Program-made: the position numbers and the translations under genes | Shown: in pieces, positions 8,848 to 17,160 of the stretch | Layout: each line of letters begins with the position of its first letter | Numbering within the stretch: the stretch's first letter is position 1 | The notes under the pieces: generated by a model | Database searches by the model: none | Told to the model about the DNA's origin: nothing | What the model saw: only the letters and a program-made list of their open reading frames with translations | Assembly (NCBI RefSeq): GCF_947498345.1 | Contig: NZ_CANMJY010000001.1 | Coordinates: 124,001 to 188,000, forward strand | DNA: 64,000 nt | Source of the DNA: an uncultured Winogradskyella sp. | Lineage (GTDB): Bacteria; Bacteroidota; Bacteroidia; Flavobacteriales; Flavobacteriaceae | Direction: 5' to 3'

Positions 8848-8988
8848 AAAATTCGATTGTTAGTTAGTGGTCTGTCGAACTTAAAGGTAAGAACTTAATC
8901 CTGATTTTCAATTTAGATAGATTTTAAATTAAAAATGATTTGTAAGGTTTTGGGTTGAATTAAGACGCTAAAAATCTTTTTTATCCAA

Positions 8989-9004
8989 TGTAAGTTACCT
9001 AACA
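8989..9004. promoter_or_regulatory. imperfect palindrome between divergent redox and DUF547 genes
   Basis: TGTAAGTTACCTAACA is a 16-bp imperfect dyad with TGT/ACA ends. It lies in the 205-bp divergent region, which otherwise has no ORF. A related TGTAAGGTT lies at 8941 and GTAAGGTTA is repeated at 11759-11777. It may be a regulator site; the evidence is only pattern-based. Confidence 0.25.
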
Positions 9005-9052
9005 TTTTATGCGACAGAAGAGCCATTACTTTGTAAAATAAAAATAGAAATC

Positions 9053-9763
9053 ATGAAAAAATACCTTTTGTATATAGCGTTATTATCTATTAGTGTAATA
9101 AGTGCTCAAGACATAGAAGTTTTCTTTTTAAAGACAAATACATTTTTAAAAACTCATGTTAAAGATGGAAAAGTTGACTATAAAGCTATACATAAAGATC
9201 AATCTGCTTTAGATGAAATATTAAAATTGGCTGAGAGTATTACGATTAATACTTCTAATGCGAAAAATTATCAGGCATTTTGGATTAACGCTTATAATAT
9301 TGCTACCATAAAAGGTATTATAGACAATTACCCAACAAAATCACCTTTAGATAACAAAGGGTTTTTTGATAAGACGACTTATAGTTTAGGCGGAAAAAAC
9401 ATAACCTTAAATGATATAGAAAATAAATTATTGAGAGCTAATTTTAAAGATGCACGCTTTCATTTTGTATTGGTTTGTGGTGCTGTTGGTTGCCCTCCGT
9501 TGATAAGTGAAGCTTATATGCCAAGTACTTTAGATACTCAATTAGAATCTCAAACAAAAAAAACTTTGAATGGTAACTTTTTAAAAGTCAATACAAAGAA
9601 GAAAAAAGTTGAAGTTTCTGAAATTATGAAATGGTACAAAGAAGATTTCACTAGAGATGGAATGACGGAAATTGACTTTATAAATAAATACAGAACAAAG
9701 CAAATTCCTGATAATTACAAGGTTAGTTATTTTTCATATAACTGGAGTTTAAATACACAATAA
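9053..9763 (+). CDS. exported DUF547 domain protein
   Basis: 236 residues with a signal peptide (MKKYLLYIALLSISVISAQ). The DUF547 domain fills the rest: 'AFWINAYNIATIKGI' near 77, and the conserved 'FVLVCGAVGCPPL' with its two cysteines near 142. The biochemical role of DUF547 is not established; the fold is thought to be papain/transglutaminase-like. A second DUF547 protein lies at 15262-16218. The upstream 205 bp separates it from the divergent FAD oxidoreductase; a weak -7 (TTACTTTG) lies at 9026-9033. Confidence 0.85.
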   Translation: MKKYLLYIALLSISVISAQDIEVFFLKTNTFLKTHVKDGKVDYKAIHKDQSALDEILKLAESITINTSNAKNYQAFWINAYNIATIKGIIDNYPTKSPLDNKGFFDKTTYSLGGKNITLNDIENKLLRANFKDARFHFVLVCGAVGCPPLISEAYMPSTLDTQLESQTKKTLNGNFLKVNTKKKKVEVSEIMKWYKEDFTRDGMTEIDFINKYRTKQIPDNYKVSYFSYNWSLNTQ

Positions 9764-9764
9764 T

Positions 9765-9784
9765 ATTCCTGTTTTCATAGGAAT
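9765..9784. repeat. degenerate copy of the ATTCCTG...CAGGAAT palindrome
   Basis: ATTCCTGTTTTCATAGGAAT followed by CTCAT resembles the palindrome found repeatedly in the paa region (e.g. 60073-60092). Only 6-bp arms remain. It lies just after the DUF547 stop. Confidence 0.5.
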
Positions 9785-9827
9785 CTCATAATTAACAAAT
9801 AACAACAAACAATCAAATAAAAAAGCA

Positions 9828-10700
9828 ATGATGAAAAAAATAAGTATACTAGCAATGGCATTGATGATGTCATTTATAGGGTTTTCTCAAGATGATGAAG
9901 ATTCTCAAAAAAGTGTGATACAAGAGTATACACCTTCAAAATTATTAAGCAAGGGGCAATGGGATATTAAGTGGTTTAATAACCTATATACTCAAACGGA
10001 AAGTACATTTACCAATGGAAGAGAGGCTAGACAAACGTTTTTTACATCAACATTAGATGTGTTTACAGGGGTATCAGAAAGCAGTAGGTTTAATGTAGGA
10101 TTACTTTTAGAATTTAGATCTAATGTAATAGATGATAGGTATCCTTTAGAAGTATTAAAGTTTGATGGTGAAAAAGGAACAGCACGTTCTGGTTTTACAT
10201 CATTTGCTCCAGCGATAAAGTTTAACCCACTAAAAAACGTATCTAATTTTACTATACAAACGGCATTTCATATACCATTGGTAGATAATGAAGTTGAGGA
10301 TGAAGTATTCTTAGATCAGAAAGGGTTTATTTTTCAAAACAGATTCTTTTATGATTATACATTTCCTAGTGGTGATTGGCAAATTTTTACGGAGTTGAAT
10401 ACAGAATATAACTTTGGAAAAAAAGAAGATAGTTTTGCTAATAACAGTTTACTATTAACACCTGGTGTCTTTTTAAGCTATTTTCCTAGTAGCAAATTTA
10501 CCATATTAGCTTTAATACAACACCAACAACGTATCGATACAGGTAACGATTTTGAACAAGATTTTACAGCTCTTGGTGGTGGTGTAAAATATCAATTAAC
10601 TAAAGTTTTAAATATTGAAACTTTGTATACCAATTTTGTTAGAGGTAATAATACAGGTCTTGGTGAAACATTTAATATAGGTTTAAGAGCATTGTTCTAA
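9828..10700 (+). CDS. outer-membrane beta-barrel protein of unknown function
   Basis: 290 residues with a signal peptide ending near 'IGFSQ'. The rest alternates polar and hydrophobic residues in strand-length segments ('RFNVGLLLEFRSN', 'FNIGLRALF'), and the chain ends in Phe as outer-membrane proteins do. No soluble domain or catalytic motif is seen. It lies between DUF547 and the GH113-like lipoprotein on one strand. A terminator-like hairpin follows its stop. Probably a small barrel or transporter; no family assigned with confidence. Confidence 0.6.
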   Translation: MMKKISILAMALMMSFIGFSQDDEDSQKSVIQEYTPSKLLSKGQWDIKWFNNLYTQTESTFTNGREARQTFFTSTLDVFTGVSESSRFNVGLLLEFRSNVIDDRYPLEVLKFDGEKGTARSGFTSFAPAIKFNPLKNVSNFTIQTAFHIPLVDNEVEDEVFLDQKGFIFQNRFFYDYTFPSGDWQIFTELNTEYNFGKKEDSFANNSLLLTPGVFLSYFPSSKFTILALIQHQQRIDTGNDFEQDFTALGGGVKYQLTKVLNIETLYTNFVRGNNTGLGETFNIGLRALF

Positions 10701-10714
10701 GATTTATATAAATT

Positions 10715-10760
10715 AGACACTTAATTCATTAACAATGAAATGTATTAAGTGTCTTTTTTT
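10715..10760 (+). terminator. terminator-like hairpin spanning the next gene's start codon
   Basis: AGACACTTAAT (10715-10725) pairs perfectly with ATTAAGTGTCT (10744-10754) and is followed by a T run. The 18-nt loop contains the ATG (10735) of the GH113-like gene. It would end the upstream barrel transcript, or control the downstream gene by attenuation or start occlusion. Confidence 0.65.
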
Positions 10761-11745
10761 ATGCATCATATTCACGATGTTATCTTCTTGTAACGGACAA
10801 GTAGAGAAAATAAATGGTGTTAGTTTTGTAGCTGCACCAGACAAAGTAAATCAATCTCATATAGAGCCTGTTGTTAAAGTAAATGCAAATTATGCAGCGG
10901 TAATGCCATTTGGTTTTGTTAAAAATCTAGAGCACCCAGATATAATTCATAATACAGAACGTCAATGGTTTGGTGAAACCAGAGCAGGTGCAAAACAATA
11001 TATAGAGGAGCTTCGTAAAAAGAGTATTAAGATAATGATAAAACCACAGATTTGGGTTTGGCGAGGTGAGTTTACAGGCTTAATTAAAATGAAAACTGAA
11101 GAAGATTGGAAAACATTAGAAGACTCATATACACGTTTTATTATAGAATATACTGAGCTTGCAGAAGAAGTTAATGCCGAAATTTTGTGTATTGGTACCG
11201 AACTGGAATTATTTGTAAAGCATAGACCAGAATATTGGTCTGGTTTAATAAAAGAAATTAAAACAATTTATAAAGGCAAGCTTACCTATGCCGCAAATTG
11301 GGACGAGTTTAAAAGAACCCCATTTTGGAATCAGTTAGACTATATTGGAGTAGATGCTTATTTTCCAGTAAGTGAAGAGCAAACTCCTACCTATCAAAAA
11401 TGTATTGAGGGTTGGAAAGCTCATAAATTAGCAATTAAATCCTTGTCAGACAAACATAATAAGCCTGCTTTATTTACAGAATATGGCTATAGAAGTGTGG
11501 ATTATGCTGGGAAAGAACCTTGGGTTTCAGACCATACAATGACGAATGTAAATTTAGAAGCCCAGGTCAATACCACAAAAGCACTTTATGAAACCTTTTG
11601 GAAAGAAGAATGGTTTGCAGGAGGCTTTATCTGGAAATGGTTTATAAAATATGATGAGGTAGGTGGAAAAGATAATCCTATGTTTACACCTCAGAATAAG
11701 CCCGTAGAGGAAATCATCAGAACGTACTACAAATCAGAAGAATAA
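10735..11745 (+). CDS. GH113-like glycoside hydrolase lipoprotein
   Basis: 336 residues. The lipoprotein signal 'CLFLCIIFTMLSSC' puts a lipidated Cys near 19. A TIM-barrel of GH113 (endo-beta-mannanase) type follows: 'KPQIWVWRGEF' near 97, 'IGTELELF' near 156 with the presumptive acid/base Glu, and 'PALFTEYGYRS' near 248 with the presumptive nucleophile Glu. It may cleave a mannose-containing polymer at the outer membrane, but many homologues are untested. The start at 10735 is needed to include the signal peptide, although it lies in a terminator-like hairpin. Confidence 0.7.
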   Translation: MKCIKCLFLCIIFTMLSSCNGQVEKINGVSFVAAPDKVNQSHIEPVVKVNANYAAVMPFGFVKNLEHPDIIHNTERQWFGETRAGAKQYIEELRKKSIKIMIKPQIWVWRGEFTGLIKMKTEEDWKTLEDSYTRFIIEYTELAEEVNAEILCIGTELELFVKHRPEYWSGLIKEIKTIYKGKLTYAANWDEFKRTPFWNQLDYIGVDAYFPVSEEQTPTYQKCIEGWKAHKLAIKSLSDKHNKPALFTEYGYRSVDYAGKEPWVSDHTMTNVNLEAQVNTTKALYETFWKEEWFAGGFIWKWFIKYDEVGGKDNPMFTPQNKPVEEIIRTYYKSEE

Positions 11746-11758
11746 AATTGAAAAATTA

Positions 11759-11777
11759 GTAAGGTTATGTAAGGTTA
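11759..11777 (+). promoter_or_regulatory. direct repeat GTAAGGTTA x2 upstream of the Omp85-like gene
   Basis: GTAAGGTTA occurs at 11759-11767 and 11769-11777, a 10-bp period (one helical turn), 28 bp before the ATG. Such spacing suits a regulator that binds one DNA face. Speculative. Confidence 0.3.
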
Positions 11778-11804
11778 GCGACAAAGTGTAGTAATAACCA
11801 TATC

Positions 11805-13067
11805 ATGAAACACCTTTCAATCTTATTAATCCTATTAGTATCCTTAGCTAATGCCCAGGAGTATAAAGTCGCTGATCTAAAAGTGCAGGGTAATAAAAAG
11901 CTAAAGTCATCTTTTGTAAAGAAAATAGCGTTTATAAAATCAGGAGTTGTTTTAGACTCTTCACTAATTGAAGAAGATATTAGATTATTGAAACGATTAC
12001 CATCGATTGCCCATGCTTATTATCAAGTGTTTCCGGCAGAAGAATCAGGTGAATACAATGTGTTTTATAATATTGAAGAGAACTTTACTATTATACCTTC
12101 AGCTAATGTTTATACAACAAATGACGATGAGTTTGCATACCGTTTAGGTTTGTATGAGTTTAATCTATTCGGACAGAATATCACCTTTGGTGGTTTTTAT
12201 CAAAAGGATATATACGATTCTTATGCAATCAATTTTAGAGCTCCTTTTCTGTTTTCAAGGAAGTTAGGATTGGCTGTTAACTTTCAAAATTTAACAACGC
12301 AAGAACCCGTTTTTTTTGACAATACTACTGCAGACTATCGTTATAATAATGAATCTTTTGAGGTTTTAGGATTATATCAGATCAACTTCACTAATAGATT
12401 AGAATTTGGTGTTAATTTTTTTACAGAAGATTATGAGTACAAGTCTGGCGCTACCAATCCAAATGTACCACAAGCACTGGTTGTAGATAAAATGTTGTAC
12501 AAACTCATCTATGAGTATAATAACCTTAATTACGACTATCAATATGTTGAAGGGTTTCGGAGCATTTTCAATTTTCAATATGTGCATTCTACAGATGATA
12601 ATATGTTACCTGACTTTTTAATTGGCTGGAATGACTTTCAATACTTTATGCGTTTTGGAAAAAAAGGAAATTGGGCCAATAGATTACGACTTGGATTTGC
12701 AACAAATGATGATACACCCTTTGCACCATTCGCTGTTGATAATAACCTAAATATTAGAGGAGTAGGTAATCTTATTGATCGGGGTACAGCTGCAATAGTT
12801 CTAAATACAGAATATAGGCACACAATATATGAAAAAGGTTGGTTTACGCTTCAAAGCAATGCTTTTATAGATGCTGGGAGTTGGCGAAATCCAGGTGGTG
12901 ATTTAGGCGATTTCACAGACTCGCAAAACATTCGTGTGTATCCTGGTTTTGGATTGCGATTTATTCATAAAAAAATCTTCAATGCTATTTTTAGAATTGA
13001 CTATGGTATTGGCATTACACCAGATTCTACCCAAGGGCTAGTTTTTGGTATCGGGCAGTATTTTTAA
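11805..13067 (+). CDS. Omp85/BamA-superfamily outer-membrane protein with one POTRA domain
   Basis: 420 residues: a signal peptide (ending ...SLANAQ), one POTRA-like domain at about 20-95 ('KVQGNKKLKSSFVKKI', 'LKRLPSIAHAYYQV'), then a 16-strand-type barrel typical of the surface-antigen family. 'NLNIRGVGNLIDRGTAAIV' near 315 carries the Omp85 (V/I)RG(F/Y)-type turn. The chain ends in 'GIGQYF', an outer-membrane C-terminal signature. BamA has five POTRA domains, so this is a smaller relative, perhaps a TPS/patatin-barrel-like secretion or insertion pore. Function unknown. Confidence 0.75.
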   Translation: MKHLSILLILLVSLANAQEYKVADLKVQGNKKLKSSFVKKIAFIKSGVVLDSSLIEEDIRLLKRLPSIAHAYYQVFPAEESGEYNVFYNIEENFTIIPSANVYTTNDDEFAYRLGLYEFNLFGQNITFGGFYQKDIYDSYAINFRAPFLFSRKLGLAVNFQNLTTQEPVFFDNTTADYRYNNESFEVLGLYQINFTNRLEFGVNFFTEDYEYKSGATNPNVPQALVVDKMLYKLIYEYNNLNYDYQYVEGFRSIFNFQYVHSTDDNMLPDFLIGWNDFQYFMRFGKKGNWANRLRLGFATNDDTPFAPFAVDNNLNIRGVGNLIDRGTAAIVLNTEYRHTIYEKGWFTLQSNAFIDAGSWRNPGGDLGDFTDSQNIRVYPGFGLRFIHKKIFNAIFRIDYGIGITPDSTQGLVFGIGQYF

Positions 13068-13110
13068 TACTAATAAAATCTAAATATTACTTATATTCTT
13101 TTATATAAAC

Positions 13111-13118
13111 TAGTTTTG
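13111..13118 (+). promoter_or_regulatory. -7 promoter element of the phosphatase gene
   Basis: TAGTTTTG fits TAnnTTTG and lies 17 nt before the ATG. No convincing -33 TTG is seen. Confidence 0.4.
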
Positions 13119-13135
13119 TATAAATCAATTATTAG

Positions 13136-13864
13136 ATGCGAACACTAGCTGTAGGAGATATTCATGGAGGTTTAAAAGCTTTAGTACAAGTTTTAGATGA
13201 AGCCAAGGTAACAGAAGACGATCAACTCATTTTTTTAGGAGATTATGTAGATGGTTGGAGTGAGTCTGCCCAAGTTATTCGCTATTTAATAGACTTATCT
13301 AAAACCAATAAATGTATTTTTATAAAAGGTAATCATGATGCATGGTGTGAACAATGGTTGGCATCAGGAATTGTAAATGATGTGTGGTTTCAACATGGAG
13401 GAAAAGAAACTATAGAAAGTTATACAGGATTTTCGGAAGAAGAGAAGAAAATGCATCTTAACTTCTTTGAGGCTATGGATATGTATCATATTGATAATCA
13501 AAAACGCTTATTTGTACATGCAGGTTTTACAGCGATGCATGGAGTAGAGAAAGAATACAATATTGAAGCTTTCTATTTTGATAGAACGCTTTGGGAAATG
13601 GCATTGACTATGGATAAGCGTATTAAAAAACACTCAGAATTATACCCAAATCGCCTAAAACATTATAGCGAAATATATATTGGTCATACACCAACACTCT
13701 ACTATCACAAATATAAACCCATGCATGCTATAAATGTTTGGAATGTAGATACAGGAGCTGCATTTACCGGGAAATTATCTGCAATAGATATAGATAGTAA
13801 AGAAGTTTATCAAAGTAATACCTTACCTATTTTATACCCTAATGAAATAGGCAGGAATAAATAA
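13136..13864 (+). CDS. PPP-family metallophosphatase (serine/threonine phosphatase-like)
   Basis: 242-residue cytoplasmic enzyme with all calcineurin-like metal-site motifs: 'GDIHGG' at 7-12, 'GDYVDG' near 36, 'GNHDAW' near 65, 'HAGF' near 125 and a late 'GHTP' near 179. This is the bacterial PrpA/lambda-phosphatase type, acting on phosphoproteins or possibly dinucleotides such as Ap4A. It has its own -7 element and is followed by a short hairpin with a T run, so it is probably monocistronic. The substrate is not determinable. Confidence 0.85.
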   Translation: MRTLAVGDIHGGLKALVQVLDEAKVTEDDQLIFLGDYVDGWSESAQVIRYLIDLSKTNKCIFIKGNHDAWCEQWLASGIVNDVWFQHGGKETIESYTGFSEEEKKMHLNFFEAMDMYHIDNQKRLFVHAGFTAMHGVEKEYNIEAFYFDRTLWEMALTMDKRIKKHSELYPNRLKHYSEIYIGHTPTLYYHKYKPMHAINVWNVDTGAAFTGKLSAIDIDSKEVYQSNTLPILYPNEIGRNK

Positions 13865-13882
13865 TTACTTTGTAATTTTTTT
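13863..13882 (+). terminator. short AT-rich terminator after the phosphatase gene
   Basis: AATTAC and GTAATT pair around TTT and are followed by T6-7, starting at the stop codon. The stem is weak. Confidence 0.4.
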
Positions 13883-13948
13883 CTTTCAAATAGAAGCTGA
13901 AAAACGTGTTTTATTTATATATTAGCCAGCAATTACAAATTATTTATT

Positions 13949-14479
13949 ATGAAATTATTAAAATCTTTTTTACTTATTATTATACTGGTATCTTTTTCTG
14001 CTTGTAGTAGTGATGATGATGGTGGTGGATCAAATTCTGTTGAATTAACAATTGAAAATCTTGTAGGTACTTACGAAGTGACTTTCCTTAGAGGTTCTTC
14101 TGAAACCTCGGTTACTGCAACCGATGGTAGTACTGTTGTTACAGAGACAGAAGAAAGAGAAGGGGATACGTTTACAAATGCGATCTTCGTTTTTAATGCT
14201 AATGGTACTTATACGACATCTGGCAACTTTAGAGAAACTTCAACGGTAACTATTACAGGACAATCACCAGAAACTGAATCAGAAATAGTATCGATAGATG
14301 ATTCGGGTACTTACTCTGTTAATACTGAAAGTAGAACAATTATTTTTGATAGTGACGAAATTAATGATGTTACCCGTTTTAATGGTACAGAATTAAGAAT
14401 AGTTGAAAATTATATAGACTCTTTTGAGTCTTTTAATGAAGTTGGAATTGTAGAAATACGAATGACTAAATTACAATAG
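13949..14479 (+). CDS. lipocalin-like lipoprotein
   Basis: 176 residues. A lipoprotein signal 'IIILVSFSAC' gives a lipidated Cys near 19, followed by SSDDDGGG, a Bacteroidota acidic export signal that can direct lipoproteins to the cell surface. The rest is beta-rich with 'LVGTYEVTFL' at the start and 'NANGTYTTSG' in the middle, like the lipocalin-like domains common in this phylum. There is no catalytic motif. It is flanked by a terminator on the 3' side. Ligand unknown. Confidence 0.65.
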   Translation: MKLLKSFLLIIILVSFSACSSDDDGGGSNSVELTIENLVGTYEVTFLRGSSETSVTATDGSTVVTETEEREGDTFTNAIFVFNANGTYTTSGNFRETSTVTITGQSPETESEIVSIDDSGTYSVNTESRTIIFDSDEINDVTRFNGTELRIVENYIDSFESFNEVGIVEIRMTKLQ

Positions 14480-14507
14480 TGATAATATATCACTAAAGAA
14501 TATTAAG

Positions 14508-14535
14508 AAGACTGTCTGTAAGGGCAGTCTTTTTT
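14508..14535 (+). terminator. intrinsic terminator after the lipocalin-like gene
   Basis: AAGACTGTC (14508-14516) pairs with GGCAGTCTT (14523-14531), with one G:T pair and a short loop, followed by a T run. It lies in the convergent gap to the arsenosugar cluster. Confidence 0.75.
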
Positions 14536-14538
14536 GTT

Positions 14539-15228
14539 TTAATTAATATGCTTCTCATAGTAAGCTAACATTTCATCCGCGGATGCTCCTAACCATCGTT
14601 TTACGTAGATTGTCCAGAAATGATATTGCAGTTTCCATATACCCACTTTTTTGTATAGTCTGGCTGAGGTTCTTATTTTTTTATTGATAACTACAAACTC
14701 TTTTCTAGAATAGAGTTCGTTAATTAAAATGTTGTCTTCGTAAATAATATAATCTTCATCATAACCACCTATATCTTCAAAAAGCGTACGTGTTATAAAC
14801 TGACTTTGATCACCACCTCTACAAGCACGCCAGGAAAATTGGGTGAGCCAACTGGCCAAACGTAACCACCAATGCATACTTTCAAATTGCATTCTAAAAC
14901 AACCAGCATTATTCCCCTTTTTTACTTCATCTAAGATATATTTGTCATATCTGTTTGGAGGAAAAGAATCTGCATGGAGAAAATAAAAAATATCTCCTTT
15001 TGCTTTTAGAGCACCTAGATTCATTTGCTTTGCCCTCCCTTTTTTAGAATCTAATAAAATAATATTTAGGTCTAAAGATTTCACAACGTTTTGAGTGCCA
15101 TCAGTACTCCCTCCGTCTACTACAATAATTTCAGAAATTGTATTTAGAGAAGCATTATCAATGAGGTGAAAGAGTAAGTCTTTGATCGTTTTTGACTCAT
15201 TTAAAACAGGAATTATTATACTTATCAT
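14539..15228 (-). CDS. arsenosugar-type family 2 glycosyltransferase (TIGR04283-like)
   Basis: 229-residue GT-A enzyme: 'IIIPVLNESKTI' at the start, 'VVDGGSTDGTQ' near 36 and 'FLHADSFPP' near 88. 'SWRACRGGDQSQFI' and 'YEDNILINELY' near 170 match the arsenosugar-associated GT2 group. It should transfer a sugar or sugar-like group in arsenosugar assembly. It is the last gene of the minus-strand cluster. The family is recognised from motifs and context; the reaction is inferred. Confidence 0.85.
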   Translation of the reverse strand: MISIIIPVLNESKTIKDLLFHLIDNASLNTISEIIVVDGGSTDGTQNVVKSLDLNIILLDSKKGRAKQMNLGALKAKGDIFYFLHADSFPPNRYDKYILDEVKKGNNAGCFRMQFESMHWWLRLASWLTQFSWRACRGGDQSQFITRTLFEDIGGYDEDYIIYEDNILINELYSRKEFVVINKKIRTSARLYKKVGIWKLQYHFWTIYVKRWLGASADEMLAYYEKHIN

Positions 15229-15261
15229 ATATCTAATTACGAGAAATCTCTAACCTCAGTT

Positions 15262-16218
15262 TTAGTCGTTTAATTCCCAACTATAATCTTTAAAACTTCT
15301 TTTTGCATTGTTGGAAATTGTTACATCAGTATATTGATTAAGAAAATCGATTAACGATCCATTTTGCTTAAAGTCTTTAGCAAACCATTTAAATATCTTA
15401 GATAGTTTAATTCTATCTTTTGAAAGCTCATTTTTTGAAGAATCTGATAAAAATTCTTTAGTGGCATCAGTCAATTGCTCATCTAAATGAGATACTGTAT
15501 AAGCCTTATTTTGAAGTTTAGGACAAGATGCTGAAGCACAAACTATAGCAAAATGAATACGAGGCTCATTCATTTTTCTTAGGATTTTGTGTTCAATATC
15601 ATTAAGATTCAGCCACTTGTCGCCAAATTTCCAAAGACGTTGATCCCATGGGTCTTTAATCTCTTTGATGCTTTTTAAAGGGTGATTTCTGATGATTAGA
15701 TCTACAGTCAAAGCGTTGTAGGCATTTATCCAGTAGACTAATTTGTCCTCTTTTGTTGATGCTTCAATATCTAAAAAGTCACCTTGTAATTCATTAATAT
15801 AATTGAGTAGCGCTGAATGATTTTTCTTAAATTTCTTATAATCTACCTTCCCTTCATCAGTAACGTATCCTTTTAGTAAAAAATCCCATCTTGAATGGTC
15901 AAATCTAAGTTTGCTTTTAACATTAGAATCTTTTTTTACCCTTTCAGCTATGAGTGGAGGCATATTAACTGTTGTTTCTTTTTTGCTATACAATATTTTT
16001 GATGAATCAACAGAAATTATTTTAACCGTTGAATCCTTTTCCTTTAATGCTTTAATATAGTCTTCTACTTCATGTTCTTTGGTAGTTTTAACTGTAACAG
16101 GAGCTTCAGAAACAATAGCAATGTCCTTAGTGGTTTGTGTCTGGGTTTCAACAACATGTTTTGTTCCGCAACAAGAGGATGCGAAAAAGGTTAAAATAAA
16201 TATGAGGACTAACTTCAT
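15262..16218 (-). CDS. DUF547 domain lipoprotein in the arsenosugar cluster
   Basis: 318 residues. A lipoprotein signal 'LIFILTFFASSCCG' is followed by a low-complexity linker to about 110 and a C-terminal DUF547 domain ('YWINAYNALTVDLI' near 168, 'FAIVCASASCPKL' near 230). The conserved Cys pair matches the other DUF547 protein at 9053. Its start overlaps the stop of the sterol-desaturase gene by 4 bp, so the two are translationally coupled. The role in the cluster is unknown; it would act outside the inner membrane. Confidence 0.8.
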   Translation of the reverse strand: MKLVLIFILTFFASSCCGTKHVVETQTQTTKDIAIVSEAPVTVKTTKEHEVEDYIKALKEKDSTVKIISVDSSKILYSKKETTVNMPPLIAERVKKDSNVKSKLRFDHSRWDFLLKGYVTDEGKVDYKKFKKNHSALLNYINELQGDFLDIEASTKEDKLVYWINAYNALTVDLIIRNHPLKSIKEIKDPWDQRLWKFGDKWLNLNDIEHKILRKMNEPRIHFAIVCASASCPKLQNKAYTVSHLDEQLTDATKEFLSDSSKNELSKDRIKLSKIFKWFAKDFKQNGSLIDFLNQYTDVTISNNAKRSFKDYSWELND

Positions 16219-17096
16219 TTTTTTAAAGGGTATAATTCCTGGCTTACAAAATCCTTTGGAAATGTTTCATCACCTTCAAAACCTAATTCAATATCTCTAC
16301 CATCATAGGGTATAAAATTGGTTTTAAAGAGATAGTCCCAGAGACTTAACGTTAGTCCAAAATTAACACCATACCTTACATGTTCTGGCAAACCTTTTGC
16401 ATGATGCCAAATATGCATTTTAGGATTATTGAAGATATATTTTAAATAGCCGTAGTCCCAACCCAAGTTAGCGTGGTTGAGATGACCTATGGCTATAGCG
16501 AAGAAGTATATTATAGCTACATCTTGTGAGCTGTAATTTGCAATAATTGCTAAAGGAATATATCTTATGGAATTATAAATTACAGGTTCCATCCAGTGGT
16601 AACGCAAATGTGCAGCAAACCCCATTTCCTTCACTGAGTGATGTACTTTGTGAAAGTTCCACAAAAATGGCACACGGTGCAAAAGTCTATGAGTATTCCA
16701 TTGTACAAAATCATTGACTAAGAAGAAAATCAATAAGCCTAACCATTTAGGTAAATCTGTTGAATCAAATAACTGAAAACTCGAAAGTGAAAGATCAACT
16801 CTGCTAAGTACATCATTTAAAAATTCTGCAGCAGTGTTAGAAAGTGCAATTAAAACAATAAGATTTAACAGAAAAAAATTGAAGAACATGTAAAATATAT
16901 CTAGCCAAAAATCTTTTCTAAATAATGCTTGTTGTTTTCTCCATGGAAAAGCAATTTCTAAAATCCAGACTAAAAAGGAAATTGCTATGAGGCCATAAAA
17001 AAAGTTATTCCAATGATTAAGATCAATAAGTTCGTACTTAAGATAATTCCAATAACTAGAATATGAGTTTTTTATAATGTCTATATATTTTTTCAT
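16215..17096 (-). CDS. sterol desaturase / fatty acid hydroxylase family membrane protein
   Basis: 293 residues with about four to five membrane helices. The di-iron histidine boxes are present: 'HRLLHRVPFLWNFHKVHHS' (HxxxH and HxxHH) near 133-152, a further His near 203, and 'HIWHH' near 228. The family uses O2 to hydroxylate or desaturate lipids, sterols or ether lipids. In this operon it suggests a lipid step, for example on arsenolipids, but that is inference. A strong terminator-like hairpin lies just upstream of its start. Confidence 0.85.
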   Translation of the reverse strand: MKKYIDIIKNSYSSYWNYLKYELIDLNHWNNFFYGLIAISFLVWILEIAFPWRKQQALFRKDFWLDIFYMFFNFFLLNLIVLIALSNTAAEFLNDVLSRVDLSLSSFQLFDSTDLPKWLGLLIFFLVNDFVQWNTHRLLHRVPFLWNFHKVHHSVKEMGFAAHLRYHWMEPVIYNSIRYIPLAIIANYSSQDVAIIYFFAIAIGHLNHANLGWDYGYLKYIFNNPKMHIWHHAKGLPEHVRYGVNFGLTLSLWDYLFKTNFIPYDGRDIELGFEGDETFPKDFVSQELYPLKK

Positions 17097-17097
17097 A

Positions 17098-17133
17098 TTA
17101 AAAAGAAACCTTTTAGCAAACAGCTAAAAGGTT
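17098..17133 (-). terminator. terminator-like hairpin between arsM and the sterol-desaturase gene
   Basis: AACCTTTTAGC (17107-17117) pairs perfectly with GCTAAAAGGTT (17123-17133) around 5 nt. Read on the minus strand the stem is followed by TTCTTTTTA and then immediately by the next ATG (17096). It would reduce transcription of the three downstream genes. Confidence 0.75.
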
Positions 17134-17160
17134 AATTTACAAAAATTAATGTTCTTTATA

